NCBI RefSeq assembly: GCF_900156055.1
Contig: NZ_FTMQ01000001.1
Coordinates: 1 to 64,000, forward strand
DNA length: 64,000 bases
Direction of reading: 5' to 3'
DNA from: Rhizobium sp. RU33A
GTDB lineage: Bacteria > Pseudomonadota > Alphaproteobacteria > Rhizobiales > Rhizobiaceae
A model generated the notes under the pieces. That model made no database searches and was not told where the DNA came from. It saw only the letters and a list, made by a program, of their open reading frames with translations. The translations under genes were made by a program, and so were the position numbers. Below, piece by piece: positions 26,888 through 35,341 of this stretch; within the stretch, counting starts at the first letter, position 1; each line of letters starts with the position of its first letter.

Positions 26888-27895
26888 TCAGGCTCCCGCA
26901 ACCAAATCATCTGGATCTCTAAAGGCAACGTCACCAGAGACACAAGAAATTCCCGGAACCACCGTACACCGGATGCCTCGTCGCGTCAGGTCGCGGAGTT
27001 CACTGGCGGCCTCTTCAGACATCCCTGTGTAGTCCGACCGCAGAATTACCACGCTTTTTCCAGAACGAGCCATGCTGGCAATCGTGTCCCGAAGACATGA
27101 TGAAACCCCTGCGGGGTCCCAGGCGACGACGCTACGGACCAGCATCCTCTTCGCTTCTCGACGTGCGAGTTCAAGAACATCCTGCGAGACGCTTTCGTCA
27201 AACAGGATGATGTCGGCTGCCTGCAGCGTTCGGACCGCCTTGAGCGTCAGCATTTCGGCGTCGCCTGGTCCTGAACCGACCAATGCCACCGAACCGGACT
27301 CCGCCATATGACTGAGGTGCTTCATATCCATCACGAACGCTTGCCGATCGATCTCACCGGGTGGACTTGTCGACAAGAAGCAGCGATCCACGAAGCGCTC
27401 CCAGAACGCCCGACGCCCCGGTCCGGGCGCGAGATGCAAATTGACCGTGTCTCGCAGACCCTGTGCCAGTGCGGCCCAGCCTTTCAGAGAGGGCGGCAGG
27501 AGCGTCTCCACGCGTCTGCGAATGGCCTGGGCGAGGATCGGAGCGGCACCGTCCGTGGAGATCGACAGGATCACCGGTGAGCGGTTGACGATCGACCCGA
27601 ACTGAAACTGGCAAAAGGCGGGTTTATCGACAACATTGAAAGGCACGCCGGCTGCGCGCGCGGCACAGGCAAAGGCACGCGCCTCGTCATCGGTGTCGCA
27701 GTCGGCGATCGCCATGGCAGCCCCGGCGAAGATGCCGATATGCCACGGCGTATCATGGATCGTGACCTTCTCCGCGCGTGCCAGTTCTGCCATCACGTCG
27801 CTGACTGATCCGGCGGCTGCAAAGATCTCGACCCTTGCTCCGCAGGCAGCCAGAAGCTCCGCCTTCCAGGCCGCAGCGTCCGATCCGCCAGCCAC
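26888..27895 (-). CDS. cysG: Siroheme synthase-like protein CysG, damaged 5' end and shortened C-domain
   Basis: Makes siroheme for nitrite reductase. The N-terminal precorrin-2 dehydrogenase/ferrochelatase domain is recognisable (AGGSDAAAWKAELLAACGA; FNVVDKPAFCQFQFGSIVNRSP; ISTDGAAPILAQAIRRRVE). It is followed by a methyltransferase domain start (VALVGSGPGDAEMLTLKAV) that stops after PGISCVSGD and lacks the GGDPF loop, about 130 instead of some 240 residues. The family N-terminus MRNRFSPQSDPAARIEPL is encoded from ATG 27993, but a 14-bp tandem duplication (27927-27954) shifts the frame directly before LFFDLQGKRALV. The only in-frame start left is GTG 27895, which loses the first Rossmann strand. 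Siroheme may therefore depend on another locus. Confidence 0.75.
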   Translation of the reverse strand: MAGGSDAAAWKAELLAACGARVEIFAAAGSVSDVMAELARAEKVTIHDTPWHIGIFAGAAMAIADCDTDDEARAFACAARAAGVPFNVVDKPAFCQFQFGSIVNRSPVILSISTDGAAPILAQAIRRRVETLLPPSLKGWAALAQGLRDTVNLHLAPGPGRRAFWERFVDRCFLSTSPPGEIDRQAFVMDMKHLSHMAESGSVALVGSGPGDAEMLTLKAVRTLQAADIILFDESVSQDVLELARREAKRMLVRSVVAWDPAGVSSCLRDTIASMARSGKSVVILRSDYTGMSEEAASELRDLTRRGIRCTVVPGISCVSGDVAFRDPDDLVAGA

Positions 27896-27926
27896 GAGAG
27901 CCCTCTTGCCCTGAAGGTCAAAGAAC

Positions 27927-27954
27927 AGCGGCTCGATCCGAGCGGCTCGATCCG
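27927..27954. repeat. 14-bp tandem duplication disrupting cysG
   Basis: Two perfect adjacent copies of AGCGGCTCGATCCG (27927-27940, 27941-27954), followed by a further AGCGGC. The unit is not a multiple of three. Deleting one copy in silico restores one open frame from ATG 27993 into the conserved CysG start. Confidence 0.92.
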
Positions 27955-27964
27955 AGCGGCGGGA

Positions 27965-30613
27965 TCACTCTGCGGCGAGAAGCGGTTGCGCATTGAGGAT
28001 GCTCCTGAGTTCCGGGCGACAAGAGCCACAATTGGTGCCGGCACCAAGCGCCTCTCCGATGGCCTCGACGGATCGGCAGCCGTGATCAATGGCACGGCGG
28101 ATGTCATTGACGCCAATCGAGAAACAGGCACAGACGATGGCGCCGCGATCCGGTCTGTTCGTTTCGGGACGCCCCGCAACCAGCTTGCAGCGCGCGAGAC
28201 GGTCGCAGTGATCGACCTTCAGCTGGTCGACAGCCCATTGCCGGGAAACCGCAACAGGTGCTCGGGAGACGAAAATGGCGGCCAGCAGATCGGTGTCGTC
28301 AAAGGCAAGGATGCGACTGTCACCCGACGTCGAGTCGGCATAGGCGACCATGTCGACCTCTGCGACAAGTTCGAGGCTTCTCGAAAGCCACGCCCCAAAG
28401 CCGCCATCCGGTGCGTCTCCGGCGAGCTCCAGTCGATAGCCGCCTTCAGTCTTGGCCATGGCCCAATAGGCGAAGGGCAGGTCGGACGGCCTGTAGCGCG
28501 TCACCAGGAATGCGTGGAAGCCGGGCGAATAGCGGTCAAGCGAAACACGCGCCTGTTTGAGGGCCGGCTGCCCGGAAATCGGATCCGTGAGTGGCGGAAC
28601 CAGGGTATCGACGCGGGCTGCCGAGGCGGTCTCGTCGCTCCAGTGCATCGGAAGGAAGAGCGATCCGCGTGCCTGCCGGTCGCTGAGCAAGGACCTGACG
28701 ATGACCTCCCGTCCGTCCTGCCCAGCGACACGCACCAGGTCGGCATGTCCGACCGCATGGTCCGCGGCGTCGAGCGGATGAATTTCGCAATAAGGCTCCG
28801 CGATGTGAGCTGAAAGCCGCGCACTTTTGCCTGTACGGGTCATGGTGTGCCAATGGTCGCGCACCCGCCCGGTGTTTAGGACGAAACCGGCTTGCTGTGG
28901 GGCAGGGACCGTTGCCACCGGGATGAAACGCGCCTTGCCATCGGCATGGTAGAAGCGGCCCTTGCCGAAGAAACGCTCCGGCGCCTCACCGGTTGCCGGT
29001 CGGGGCCACTGGAATGGCCGAAGATCGTCATACTGATCTTTGTCGATCGCAGCGAATGCACCGATGTCGAAATCTCTCGATCCATCGTTTTCAAAGGCGG
29101 AGAGAGCGGCGTGCTCTGCGAAGATATCGGCCGCCGAAGTAAAGTCGAATGCGCTTGCAAACCCCATCCGTCGCGCGACCTCGGTGAAGTGCCACCAGTC
29201 CGGCCGTGCCTCGCCAGGTGCGGAGAGAAACGCTCGCTGCCGGGAAATGCGCCGCTCAGAATTGGTCACCGTGCCGGATTTCTCGCCCCATCCCGTTGCC
29301 GGGAGAAGGACATGCGCCAGCCGCGCCGTATCCGTATCTCCCTGCATGTCCGAGACGACGACAAAGGGACAGGCTTCGATGGCAGCCTTCACCTTGTCGG
29401 CGTCCGGCATGGAAACCACGGGATTGGTCGACATGATCCAGAGCGCTTTGATCCGACCGTCTGCCACCGCGTGAAACATGTCCACGGCCTTGAGCCCTGG
29501 ACGATCGGCAATCCGCGGAGATCGCCAGAAGCGCTGCACCCGATCCCGATGATCCGCATTCTCGATTGCCATATGGGCGGCAAGCATGTTGGCGAGGCCG
29601 CCGACTTCGCGGCCGCCCATGGCGTTCGGCTGGCCGGTTAAGGAGAAGGGCCCCATGCCCGGCCGTCCGATACGACCCGTCGCGAGATGGCAATTGATGA
29701 TCGCGTTCACCTTGTCGGTGCCGGAGGCCGATTGATTGACCCCCTGACTGTAACAGGTGACGACACGTTCCGTGTCCGCGAACAGCCAGAAGAACTGCCG
29801 GATCAACAGTCCGGAGAGGCCGGTTGCCTTCGAAAGCGCAGCCATCGACAGAGGCGATGCCGCAATCAGCGCCTCGGCGAACCCTGAAGTATGTTCCCCG
29901 ACAAAGGCTTCGTCGATCTGGCTCGTCTCGGCAAGATGTGCAAGCAGCCCATTGAACAGGGCAACATCTCCGTCTGGACGCACAGCGAGATGGAGATCGG
30001 CAATGTCTGAAGTCGCGGTCCGGCGCGGATCGATCACGACCACCTTCATCGTCGGCCGGGACATCTTGGCAGCGGCGATGCGCTGGTAAAGCACCGGGTG
30101 GCACCAAGCGAGGTTCGAACCGACGAGTACCACCAGGTCGGCGAGTTCGAGATCCTCGTAGGTTCCCGGCACCGTATCTGAGCCGAAGGCGCGGCGGTGT
30201 CCCGCGACCGAGGATGCCATGCAGAGTCTGGAATTCGTATCTATGTTGCCTGAGCCGATGAAACCCTTCATCAGCTTGTTGGCAACATAATAGTCCTCGG
30301 TCAGCAACTGGCCGGAGACGTAGAAGGCGACCGAGTCCGGCCCATGTTCTGCGATCGTGTCGCTGAAGCGCTCTGCGACCAGATCCAAGGCCGCACCCCA
30401 GCTCGAGCGCTGACCATTGATCTGGGGGAAGAGCACGCGACCTTGGAGGTCAAGCGTCTCGGCCAGCGCGGATCCCTTGGAGCATAGCCGCCCAAAATTG
30501 GCCGGATGCTCAGGGTCGCCGCGAACGCTGACGGTCCCCATGTCATCGACCCTTGCGATGACACCGCAGCCGACGCCGCAATAGGGGCAGGTGGTGCGGG
30601 TTTCGCAGGCCAT
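27965..30613 (-). CDS. nasA: Assimilatory nitrate reductase catalytic subunit
   Basis: Reduces nitrate to nitrite in the cytoplasm using a bis-MGD molybdenum cofactor. The 882-residue protein begins MACETRTTCPYCGVGCG, giving the N-terminal [4Fe-4S] cluster (CxxCxxxC...LCSKG). Typical blocks are SRLCMASSVAGHRRAFGSD, VVLVGSNLAWCHPVLYQRI, SQGVNQSASGTDKVNAIINCHLATGRIG and NTGRVRDHWHTMTRTGK. The C-terminal 50 residues (IVCACFSIGVNDIRRAI...GTNCGSCRPEL) form a BFD-type [2Fe-2S] domain, as in Klebsiella NasA. ATG 30613 fits the conserved N-terminus. It follows nirD by 4 bases and its end overlaps the original cysG start. Confidence 0.95.
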   Translation of the reverse strand: MACETRTTCPYCGVGCGVIARVDDMGTVSVRGDPEHPANFGRLCSKGSALAETLDLQGRVLFPQINGQRSSWGAALDLVAERFSDTIAEHGPDSVAFYVSGQLLTEDYYVANKLMKGFIGSGNIDTNSRLCMASSVAGHRRAFGSDTVPGTYEDLELADLVVLVGSNLAWCHPVLYQRIAAAKMSRPTMKVVVIDPRRTATSDIADLHLAVRPDGDVALFNGLLAHLAETSQIDEAFVGEHTSGFAEALIAASPLSMAALSKATGLSGLLIRQFFWLFADTERVVTCYSQGVNQSASGTDKVNAIINCHLATGRIGRPGMGPFSLTGQPNAMGGREVGGLANMLAAHMAIENADHRDRVQRFWRSPRIADRPGLKAVDMFHAVADGRIKALWIMSTNPVVSMPDADKVKAAIEACPFVVVSDMQGDTDTARLAHVLLPATGWGEKSGTVTNSERRISRQRAFLSAPGEARPDWWHFTEVARRMGFASAFDFTSAADIFAEHAALSAFENDGSRDFDIGAFAAIDKDQYDDLRPFQWPRPATGEAPERFFGKGRFYHADGKARFIPVATVPAPQQAGFVLNTGRVRDHWHTMTRTGKSARLSAHIAEPYCEIHPLDAADHAVGHADLVRVAGQDGREVIVRSLLSDRQARGSLFLPMHWSDETASAARVDTLVPPLTDPISGQPALKQARVSLDRYSPGFHAFLVTRYRPSDLPFAYWAMAKTEGGYRLELAGDAPDGGFGAWLSRSLELVAEVDMVAYADSTSGDSRILAFDDTDLLAAIFVSRAPVAVSRQWAVDQLKVDHCDRLARCKLVAGRPETNRPDRGAIVCACFSIGVNDIRRAIDHGCRSVEAIGEALGAGTNCGSCRPELRSILNAQPLLAAE

Positions 30614-30617
30614 GGGC

Positions 30618-30947
30618 TTACTCCGCCGCCAGGAGGAAGCTTTCGAGCGCGATCGATAGCTGGCCATCGACATTGCGGATCGGAATGGTACGAACCGCGC
30701 CTTCGTCGGCTCCGAGCGCCTTGCCGGTTTCGAGCGAAATGACCCAGTTGTGCAAAGGGCAAGTCACGGAAGCGCCGTGCACGATGCCTTGCGTCAGGGG
30801 ACCACCCTTGTGGGGGCAATGGTCCTCGATTGCATAAACCTCGTTCTCAGCAGTACGGAAAACGCCGATCTTGCCCTGCGGTGTCTTCACGCAACGCGCC
30901 CCGCGCAGGGGAATATCATTGATCGTGCCGATGGCGACCCAGTTCAT
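30618..30947 (-). CDS. nirD: Nitrite reductase small subunit NirD
   Basis: A 109-residue Rieske-like small subunit of NADH nitrite reductase. The Rieske residues are intact (DHCPHKGGPL and CPLHNW), as in the cluster-binding version of NirD. ATG 30947 (MNWVAIGTINDIPLRG) has AAGGAGC upstream. A 145-base gap with an intergenic repeat separates it from nirB, while nasA follows by 4 bases. Confidence 0.93.
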   Translation of the reverse strand: MNWVAIGTINDIPLRGARCVKTPQGKIGVFRTAENEVYAIEDHCPHKGGPLTQGIVHGASVTCPLHNWVISLETGKALGADEGAVRTIPIRNVDGQLSIALESFLLAAE

Positions 30948-30959
30948 GGCGCATGCTCC

Positions 30960-31085
30960 TTGTTGTTCCACATTCACCATCCCCTTGAGAGGGAGGGTCG
31001 GACCAAAGGTCCGGGGTGGGATGATGAGGCGCAATCATGGATCACCCCCACCCGCGTGTTCCGCACGACCTCCCCCCTATAGGCA
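30960..31085. repeat. Palindromic mosaic intergenic repeat between nirB and nirD
   Basis: The gap between nirB and nirD holds nested palindromes. CGGACC-AAA-GGTCCG is a perfect hairpin at about 31007-31021. CCACCCC/GGGGTGGG arms and GGATGG-type ends repeat in inverted order around it. The arrangement resembles the mosaic palindromic elements found scattered in rhizobial genomes, but the family could not be identified from one copy. Confidence 0.5.
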
Positions 31086-31092
31086 GAGGTTC

Positions 31093-33540
31093 TCACTCCG
31101 CTGCCGCTGAAAATCCGACGTTTGCCATGGGCTTGAACTCGTGTTTGTCCTTGCCGGAGACGCGCTCCGACCACGGATCGACCTGGGCGAACTTCTGGGA
31201 GAAGACGAAGCGGTCGTAGTAGCCACGGCGCTTGTCGTGATCCTCCATGATCTGGTGGCGGATCTCGTCATGGCCGATGCGCTTGGCCCATTTGTAGATC
31301 CGCTCGAGATAGCGCCCCTGCTCGCGATACATCTGGGTGAGCGCCACGATATGTTCGAGCGTCTCGTCCTCGGTCTTCACCTGACCCAGGATATCGGTGC
31401 CCTTGATGTCGAGCCCAGCAGCGCCTGCGAAGTGGATCTCGAAACCGGAGTCGACACAGATGACGCCGATATCCTTGCAGGTCGCCTCCGCGCAGTTGCG
31501 CGGACACCCCGAAACGGCAAGCTTGAGTTTGGCGGGCGTCCAGGAACCCCACATGAATTTCTCGATGCGGATGCCGAGACCGGTCGAATCTTGTGTGCCG
31601 AAGCGGCACCAGTCGGAACCAACACACGTCTTCACGGTTCTGAGCCCCTTGGCATAGGCCTGGCCGGAAACGAAGCCGGCCTTGCCGAGGTCTGCCCAGA
31701 CGGCTGGCAGGTCCTCTTTCTCGATGCCGAGCAGGTCGATGCGCTGGCCGCCGGTCACCTTCACCATCGGGATCTCGAACTTGTCGACGACATCGGCAAT
31801 CGCGCGCAGTTCGGCAGAATTGGTCACGCCGCCCCACATGCGCGGCACAACGGAATAGGTGCCGTCCTTCTGGATGTTGGCGTGCACGCGTTCATTGATG
31901 AAGCGCGACTGGTAGTCGTCGGCATATTCATCCGGCCAGTCGCAGACGAGATAGTAGTTCAGCGCCGGGCGACATTTGGCGCAGCCGCAGGAGGTCTTCC
32001 ATTCCAGTTCCTGCATCACGGCCGGGATCGTTTTCAATCCCTTGGCCTTGATCAGACGGCGCACATCGTCATGTCCAAGCTCGGTGCAGCTGCACATTGG
32101 CGTCACGGCGGCGGGGTTGTAGGCATCCCCAAGGGTCAGCGACATCAGTTGTTCTACGAGACCCGTGCAGTTGCCGCAGGAGGCGGATGCCTTCGTATGC
32201 GCCCTGACGCCGTCCAGCGTTGTCAGACCCTTCCCCGTAATCGCGCCTGTGATCTTCCCCTTGCAAACGCCGTTGCAGCCGCAGATTTCCGCATCATCCG
32301 GCAAGGCTGCAACGGCCGCCATAGGGTCCAGCGGGGACCCTCCCTGGTAGGACTGGCCAAAAATCAGTGTCTCCCGCATGGCGGAGATATCGGTCTGCTT
32401 CTTCAGGAGATCGAAAAACCAGGAGCCGTCGGAGGTTTCGCCGTAGAGAACCGCACCGATGATCCGGTTGTCCTTCAGAACGAGACGCTTGTAGACGCCG
32501 GCGGAGGCATCACGCAGCACGATTTCCTCGCGGTCGGGCGCCTCGGCGAAGTCGCCGGCCGAGAACAGGTTGATGCCCGTGACCTTGAGCTTCGTGTTGA
32601 CCACCGAGCCCTGATACTCGGCATTGCCACCGGTCAGGCGATCCGCGAGAACGCGGGCGCTTTCGTAAAGCGGCGCGACGAGGCCGTAGCAGACGCCGCG
32701 ATGTTCGGCGCATTCCCCTAGCGAATAGATGGAGGCATCCGAGGTCATCATGCCGTCGTCTATGACGATGCCCCTGTTGACCGCGAGCCCCGCATCCTTG
32801 GCGAGCTGGGACGCCGGACGGATACCGACCGCCATGATCACCATGTCGCCGGAAATCACCCTGCCGTCTTCGAGTTCGATCCCTTCTACCCTGTCGATTC
32901 CGAGGATCTGTTTCGTATTCGCCTTGGTGATGATCTCGATGCCGCGCTCGGTCAGCGCCTTTTCGAGCAGATAGGCGGCAGCCGGATCGAGCTGGCGCTC
33001 CATGATCGTCGGCATCAGGTGGATGACGGTGACCTCCATGCCTTGACGCTTCATGCCATAGGCCGCTTCCAGCCCCAGCAGCCCCGCGCCGATGACGATT
33101 GCCCGACCCTTGCCCTTGGCGATCTCCAGCATCTTCTCGACATCGTCGAGATCGCGATAGGCAAGAACGCCGGGCAATTGATGGCCGGGGACCGGGATGA
33201 TGAAAGGCAGCGATCCCGTCGCTATGACCAGTTTGTCATAGGAGACAGTGATCCCGTTTGCCGAGGTCACCATCTTCGCCTGCCGGTCGATCTCGGTGAC
33301 CGTGGCACCCTTGTGCAGCGTTACGCCATGCGTCGCATACCAGTCATCGTCATGGATGACGATATCCTCATAAGCCTTTTCGCCCGAGAGCACCGGCGAG
33401 AGCATGATACGGTCGTAATTGACCCGCGGCTCGGCATTGAAGATCGTCACGTCGTAGAGGCCGGGGGCCCTTTCGAACAGTTCTTCCAGCATGCGGCCAG
33501 GCGCCATGCCATTGCCGATGATGACCAGTTTCTCTGCCAT
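31093..33540 (-). CDS. nirB: NADH-dependent nitrite reductase large subunit NirB
   Basis: Reduces nitrite to ammonia in the cytoplasm. The 815-residue protein has an FAD/NADH disulfide-reductase-like half (IGNGMAPGRMLEELFER; VIGAGLLGLEAAYGMKRQGM). A BFD-like [2Fe-2S] module near residue 415 (ICGCNGVCKGKI...CGNCTGLVEQL) is followed by a second Cys cluster (CSCTELGHDDVRRLI...CGCAKCRP). The C-terminal siroheme/[4Fe-4S] half carries CVGSDWCRFGTQDSTGLG and KLAVSGCPRNCAEA near 675. ATG 33540 matches the family start MAEKLVIIGNGM; a longer frame upstream is not conserved. It follows the nrt ATPase gene by 5 bases. Confidence 0.96.
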   Translation of the reverse strand: MAEKLVIIGNGMAPGRMLEELFERAPGLYDVTIFNAEPRVNYDRIMLSPVLSGEKAYEDIVIHDDDWYATHGVTLHKGATVTEIDRQAKMVTSANGITVSYDKLVIATGSLPFIIPVPGHQLPGVLAYRDLDDVEKMLEIAKGKGRAIVIGAGLLGLEAAYGMKRQGMEVTVIHLMPTIMERQLDPAAAYLLEKALTERGIEIITKANTKQILGIDRVEGIELEDGRVISGDMVIMAVGIRPASQLAKDAGLAVNRGIVIDDGMMTSDASIYSLGECAEHRGVCYGLVAPLYESARVLADRLTGGNAEYQGSVVNTKLKVTGINLFSAGDFAEAPDREEIVLRDASAGVYKRLVLKDNRIIGAVLYGETSDGSWFFDLLKKQTDISAMRETLIFGQSYQGGSPLDPMAAVAALPDDAEICGCNGVCKGKITGAITGKGLTTLDGVRAHTKASASCGNCTGLVEQLMSLTLGDAYNPAAVTPMCSCTELGHDDVRRLIKAKGLKTIPAVMQELEWKTSCGCAKCRPALNYYLVCDWPDEYADDYQSRFINERVHANIQKDGTYSVVPRMWGGVTNSAELRAIADVVDKFEIPMVKVTGGQRIDLLGIEKEDLPAVWADLGKAGFVSGQAYAKGLRTVKTCVGSDWCRFGTQDSTGLGIRIEKFMWGSWTPAKLKLAVSGCPRNCAEATCKDIGVICVDSGFEIHFAGAAGLDIKGTDILGQVKTEDETLEHIVALTQMYREQGRYLERIYKWAKRIGHDEIRHQIMEDHDKRRGYYDRFVFSQKFAQVDPWSERVSGKDKHEFKPMANVGFSAAAE

Positions 33541-33545
33541 TGACG

Positions 33546-34343
33546 TCACTCCGCAGCTTCCACGAAGCGATGGCGCTCGTAGAGGAATTTCAACACGGCC
33601 TCGCGGCACTTGAGATAGGTCCGGTCGGAAGCGAGCTCGATCCGGTTGCGGGGGCGTGCAATCGGCACGTCCAGGATCTCACCGATGCGCGCGGCCGGTC
33701 CGTTTGTCATCATCACGATCCGGTCGGACAACAGCACCGCCTCATCGACATCATGCGTGATCATGATCATCGTATTGCCGAGCCGGCCATGGATCTCCAT
33801 GACCGCATCCTGCAGATGCGCGCGCGTCAGGGCATCGAGCGCACCGAAGGGCTCGTCGAGCAGCAGCACCTTGGGCTCCATCGACAGAGCGCGGGCAATG
33901 CCGACACGCTGTTTCATGCCCCCGGAGATTTCGGCCGGCCGCTTGTCCTTGGCATGTGCCATCTGCACCAGATCGAGATTGTGCATGACCCAGTCATGTT
34001 TTTCGGCCCTCGTCTTGCGTCCGGAGAACACCTTGGAAACAGCCAGATTGACGTTCTCGTAAACGGTGAGCCAAGGCAGCAGTGAATGGTTCTGGAAGAC
34101 CACGGCACGGTCTGGCCCCGGCGCGTTGACCTCCAGGTTTTCAAGGAGAACTGCACCTGCGCTCACCCGCGTGAGCCCGGCAATGAGGTTGAGCAGCGTC
34201 GACTTTCCGCAGCCGGAATGGCCGATGATCGAGACGAACTCGCCCTTGTCGATGGTGAGCGTGATGTCTTGGAGAACCTCGGTGCGGACTCCGCCGCGCT
34301 CGAAGCTTTTGTCGATATGGTCGATCTTGAGATAGCTGGACAT
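33546..34343 (-). CDS. nrtC: Nitrate ABC transporter ATPase
   Basis: A 265-residue single-domain ATPase of the nitrate/sulfonate/taurine class. Walker A GHSGCGKST lies near residue 42, signature ISGGMKQRVGIARALS and Walker B VLLLDEPFGALD. VFQNHSLLPWLTVYENV is typical of the nitrate subgroup. It is not fused to an NrtA-like domain as cyanobacterial NrtC is, and could equally be named NrtD. It works with NrtA and NrtB to import nitrate. Confidence 0.9.
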   Translation of the reverse strand: MSSYLKIDHIDKSFERGGVRTEVLQDITLTIDKGEFVSIIGHSGCGKSTLLNLIAGLTRVSAGAVLLENLEVNAPGPDRAVVFQNHSLLPWLTVYENVNLAVSKVFSGRKTRAEKHDWVMHNLDLVQMAHAKDKRPAEISGGMKQRVGIARALSMEPKVLLLDEPFGALDALTRAHLQDAVMEIHGRLGNTMIMITHDVDEAVLLSDRIVMMTNGPAARIGEILDVPIARPRNRIELASDRTYLKCREAVLKFLYERHRFVEAAE

Positions 34344-34356
34344 GATGGCGTCCCCC

Positions 34357-35253
34357 TCAGTTCTTGGTGGTGCCACGGGTGACGACGCTGCCGAGCAGGG
34401 CGACGAGCTTGTCGAGGACAAAGCCGGTAACACCGATATAGACGAGCGCCACGATGATGTCGGAGAGGCGCGAGGAATTCCACGCATCCCAGATGAAGAA
34501 GCCGATACCGACGCCGCCGGTGAGCATTTCGGCCGCAACGATCGCCAGCCAGGAGAGACCGACGCCGATCCGCAGACCGGTGAAGATGTATGGCGCTGCA
34601 GCCGGCACCATGATCCGCACGAAGAATTCCAGCGGATTGAGCCGCAAGACGCGTGCGATGTTGCGATAGTCCTCGGGAATGTTGCGCACGCCGACGGCAG
34701 TGTTGATGATGACTGGCCAGATCGAGGTGATGAAGATGACGAAAATCGCGGAGGGATTGCTATCCTGAAAGGCCGCAAGCGAGAGCGGCAACCAGGCGAG
34801 CGGTGGTACCGTCCGCAGGATCTGGAAGATTGGATCAAGACCACGCATTGCCCAGATGGACTGGCCGACGACGGCACCGAGGAAGACGCCGACGATGGCG
34901 GCAAAGCCAAAGCCTATGGCGACACGTTCCAACGATGTCAGGACCCGCCAGGCGAGCCCGATATCCTGCGAGCCGTATTCGAAGAACGGATAGGCGATCA
35001 GATCGTAACTGTCGGACCAGACTTGGGAAGGCGACGGCAATGTCGCGCCGGGCTGCGAACAGGCGATCTGCCAGATGGCGAGAAGCACCAGCGTGACCAC
35101 GAGCGGTGGCAGTACATTGCGCAAGACATCGGCGCCGGCCCGCTTCAGATCGATTTTCGGCGCACCGCGCTTGGCCAGGTGAATGACGGTTCCGGTCCGG
35201 TCCGGGGAGACGGCGATCGCCTCCGTCTCTGCTTTTCGGGCGGTTGCGGTCAT
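34357..35253 (-). CDS. nrtB: Nitrate ABC transporter permease NrtB
   Basis: A 298-residue permease of the nitrate/taurine class. A hydrophilic N-terminus (MTATARKAETEAIAVSPD) precedes about six membrane segments. It has the docking loop GVRNIPEDYRNIARVLRLNPLEFFVRIMVPAAAPYIFTGLRIGVGLSW and the GGVGIGFFIWDAWN block characteristic of NtrB-type subunits. The ATG is placed after GAGGAAAAACCC. A perfect hairpin lies between this gene and nrtA. Confidence 0.93.
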   Translation of the reverse strand: MTATARKAETEAIAVSPDRTGTVIHLAKRGAPKIDLKRAGADVLRNVLPPLVVTLVLLAIWQIACSQPGATLPSPSQVWSDSYDLIAYPFFEYGSQDIGLAWRVLTSLERVAIGFGFAAIVGVFLGAVVGQSIWAMRGLDPIFQILRTVPPLAWLPLSLAAFQDSNPSAIFVIFITSIWPVIINTAVGVRNIPEDYRNIARVLRLNPLEFFVRIMVPAAAPYIFTGLRIGVGLSWLAIVAAEMLTGGVGIGFFIWDAWNSSRLSDIIVALVYIGVTGFVLDKLVALLGSVVTRGTTKN

Positions 35254-35298
35254 GGGTTTTTCCTCTGCGCGTGTCGAATGGGAGGTGTTCGTGCCTCC

Positions 35299-35327
35299 GA
35301 ATGCCCTGCGGCTACCGCAGGGCATTC
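35299..35327 (-). other. Intercistronic stem-loop between nrtA and nrtB
   Basis: A perfect 13-bp stem, GAATGCCCTGCGG (35299-35311) with CCGCAGGGCATTC (35315-35327), closes a 3-base loop. No T-run follows in the minus-strand transcript. It lies between the nitrate-binding protein and its permease and probably stabilises the nrtA message. Confidence 0.75.
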
Positions 35328-35341
35328 AGAAATAGCTCTCG

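Noticed and set aside
31141-32721. A 526-codon plus-strand open frame opposite nirB
   Set aside because: The minus-strand NirB has intact cofactor motifs over the whole stretch; the antisense product resembles nothing.
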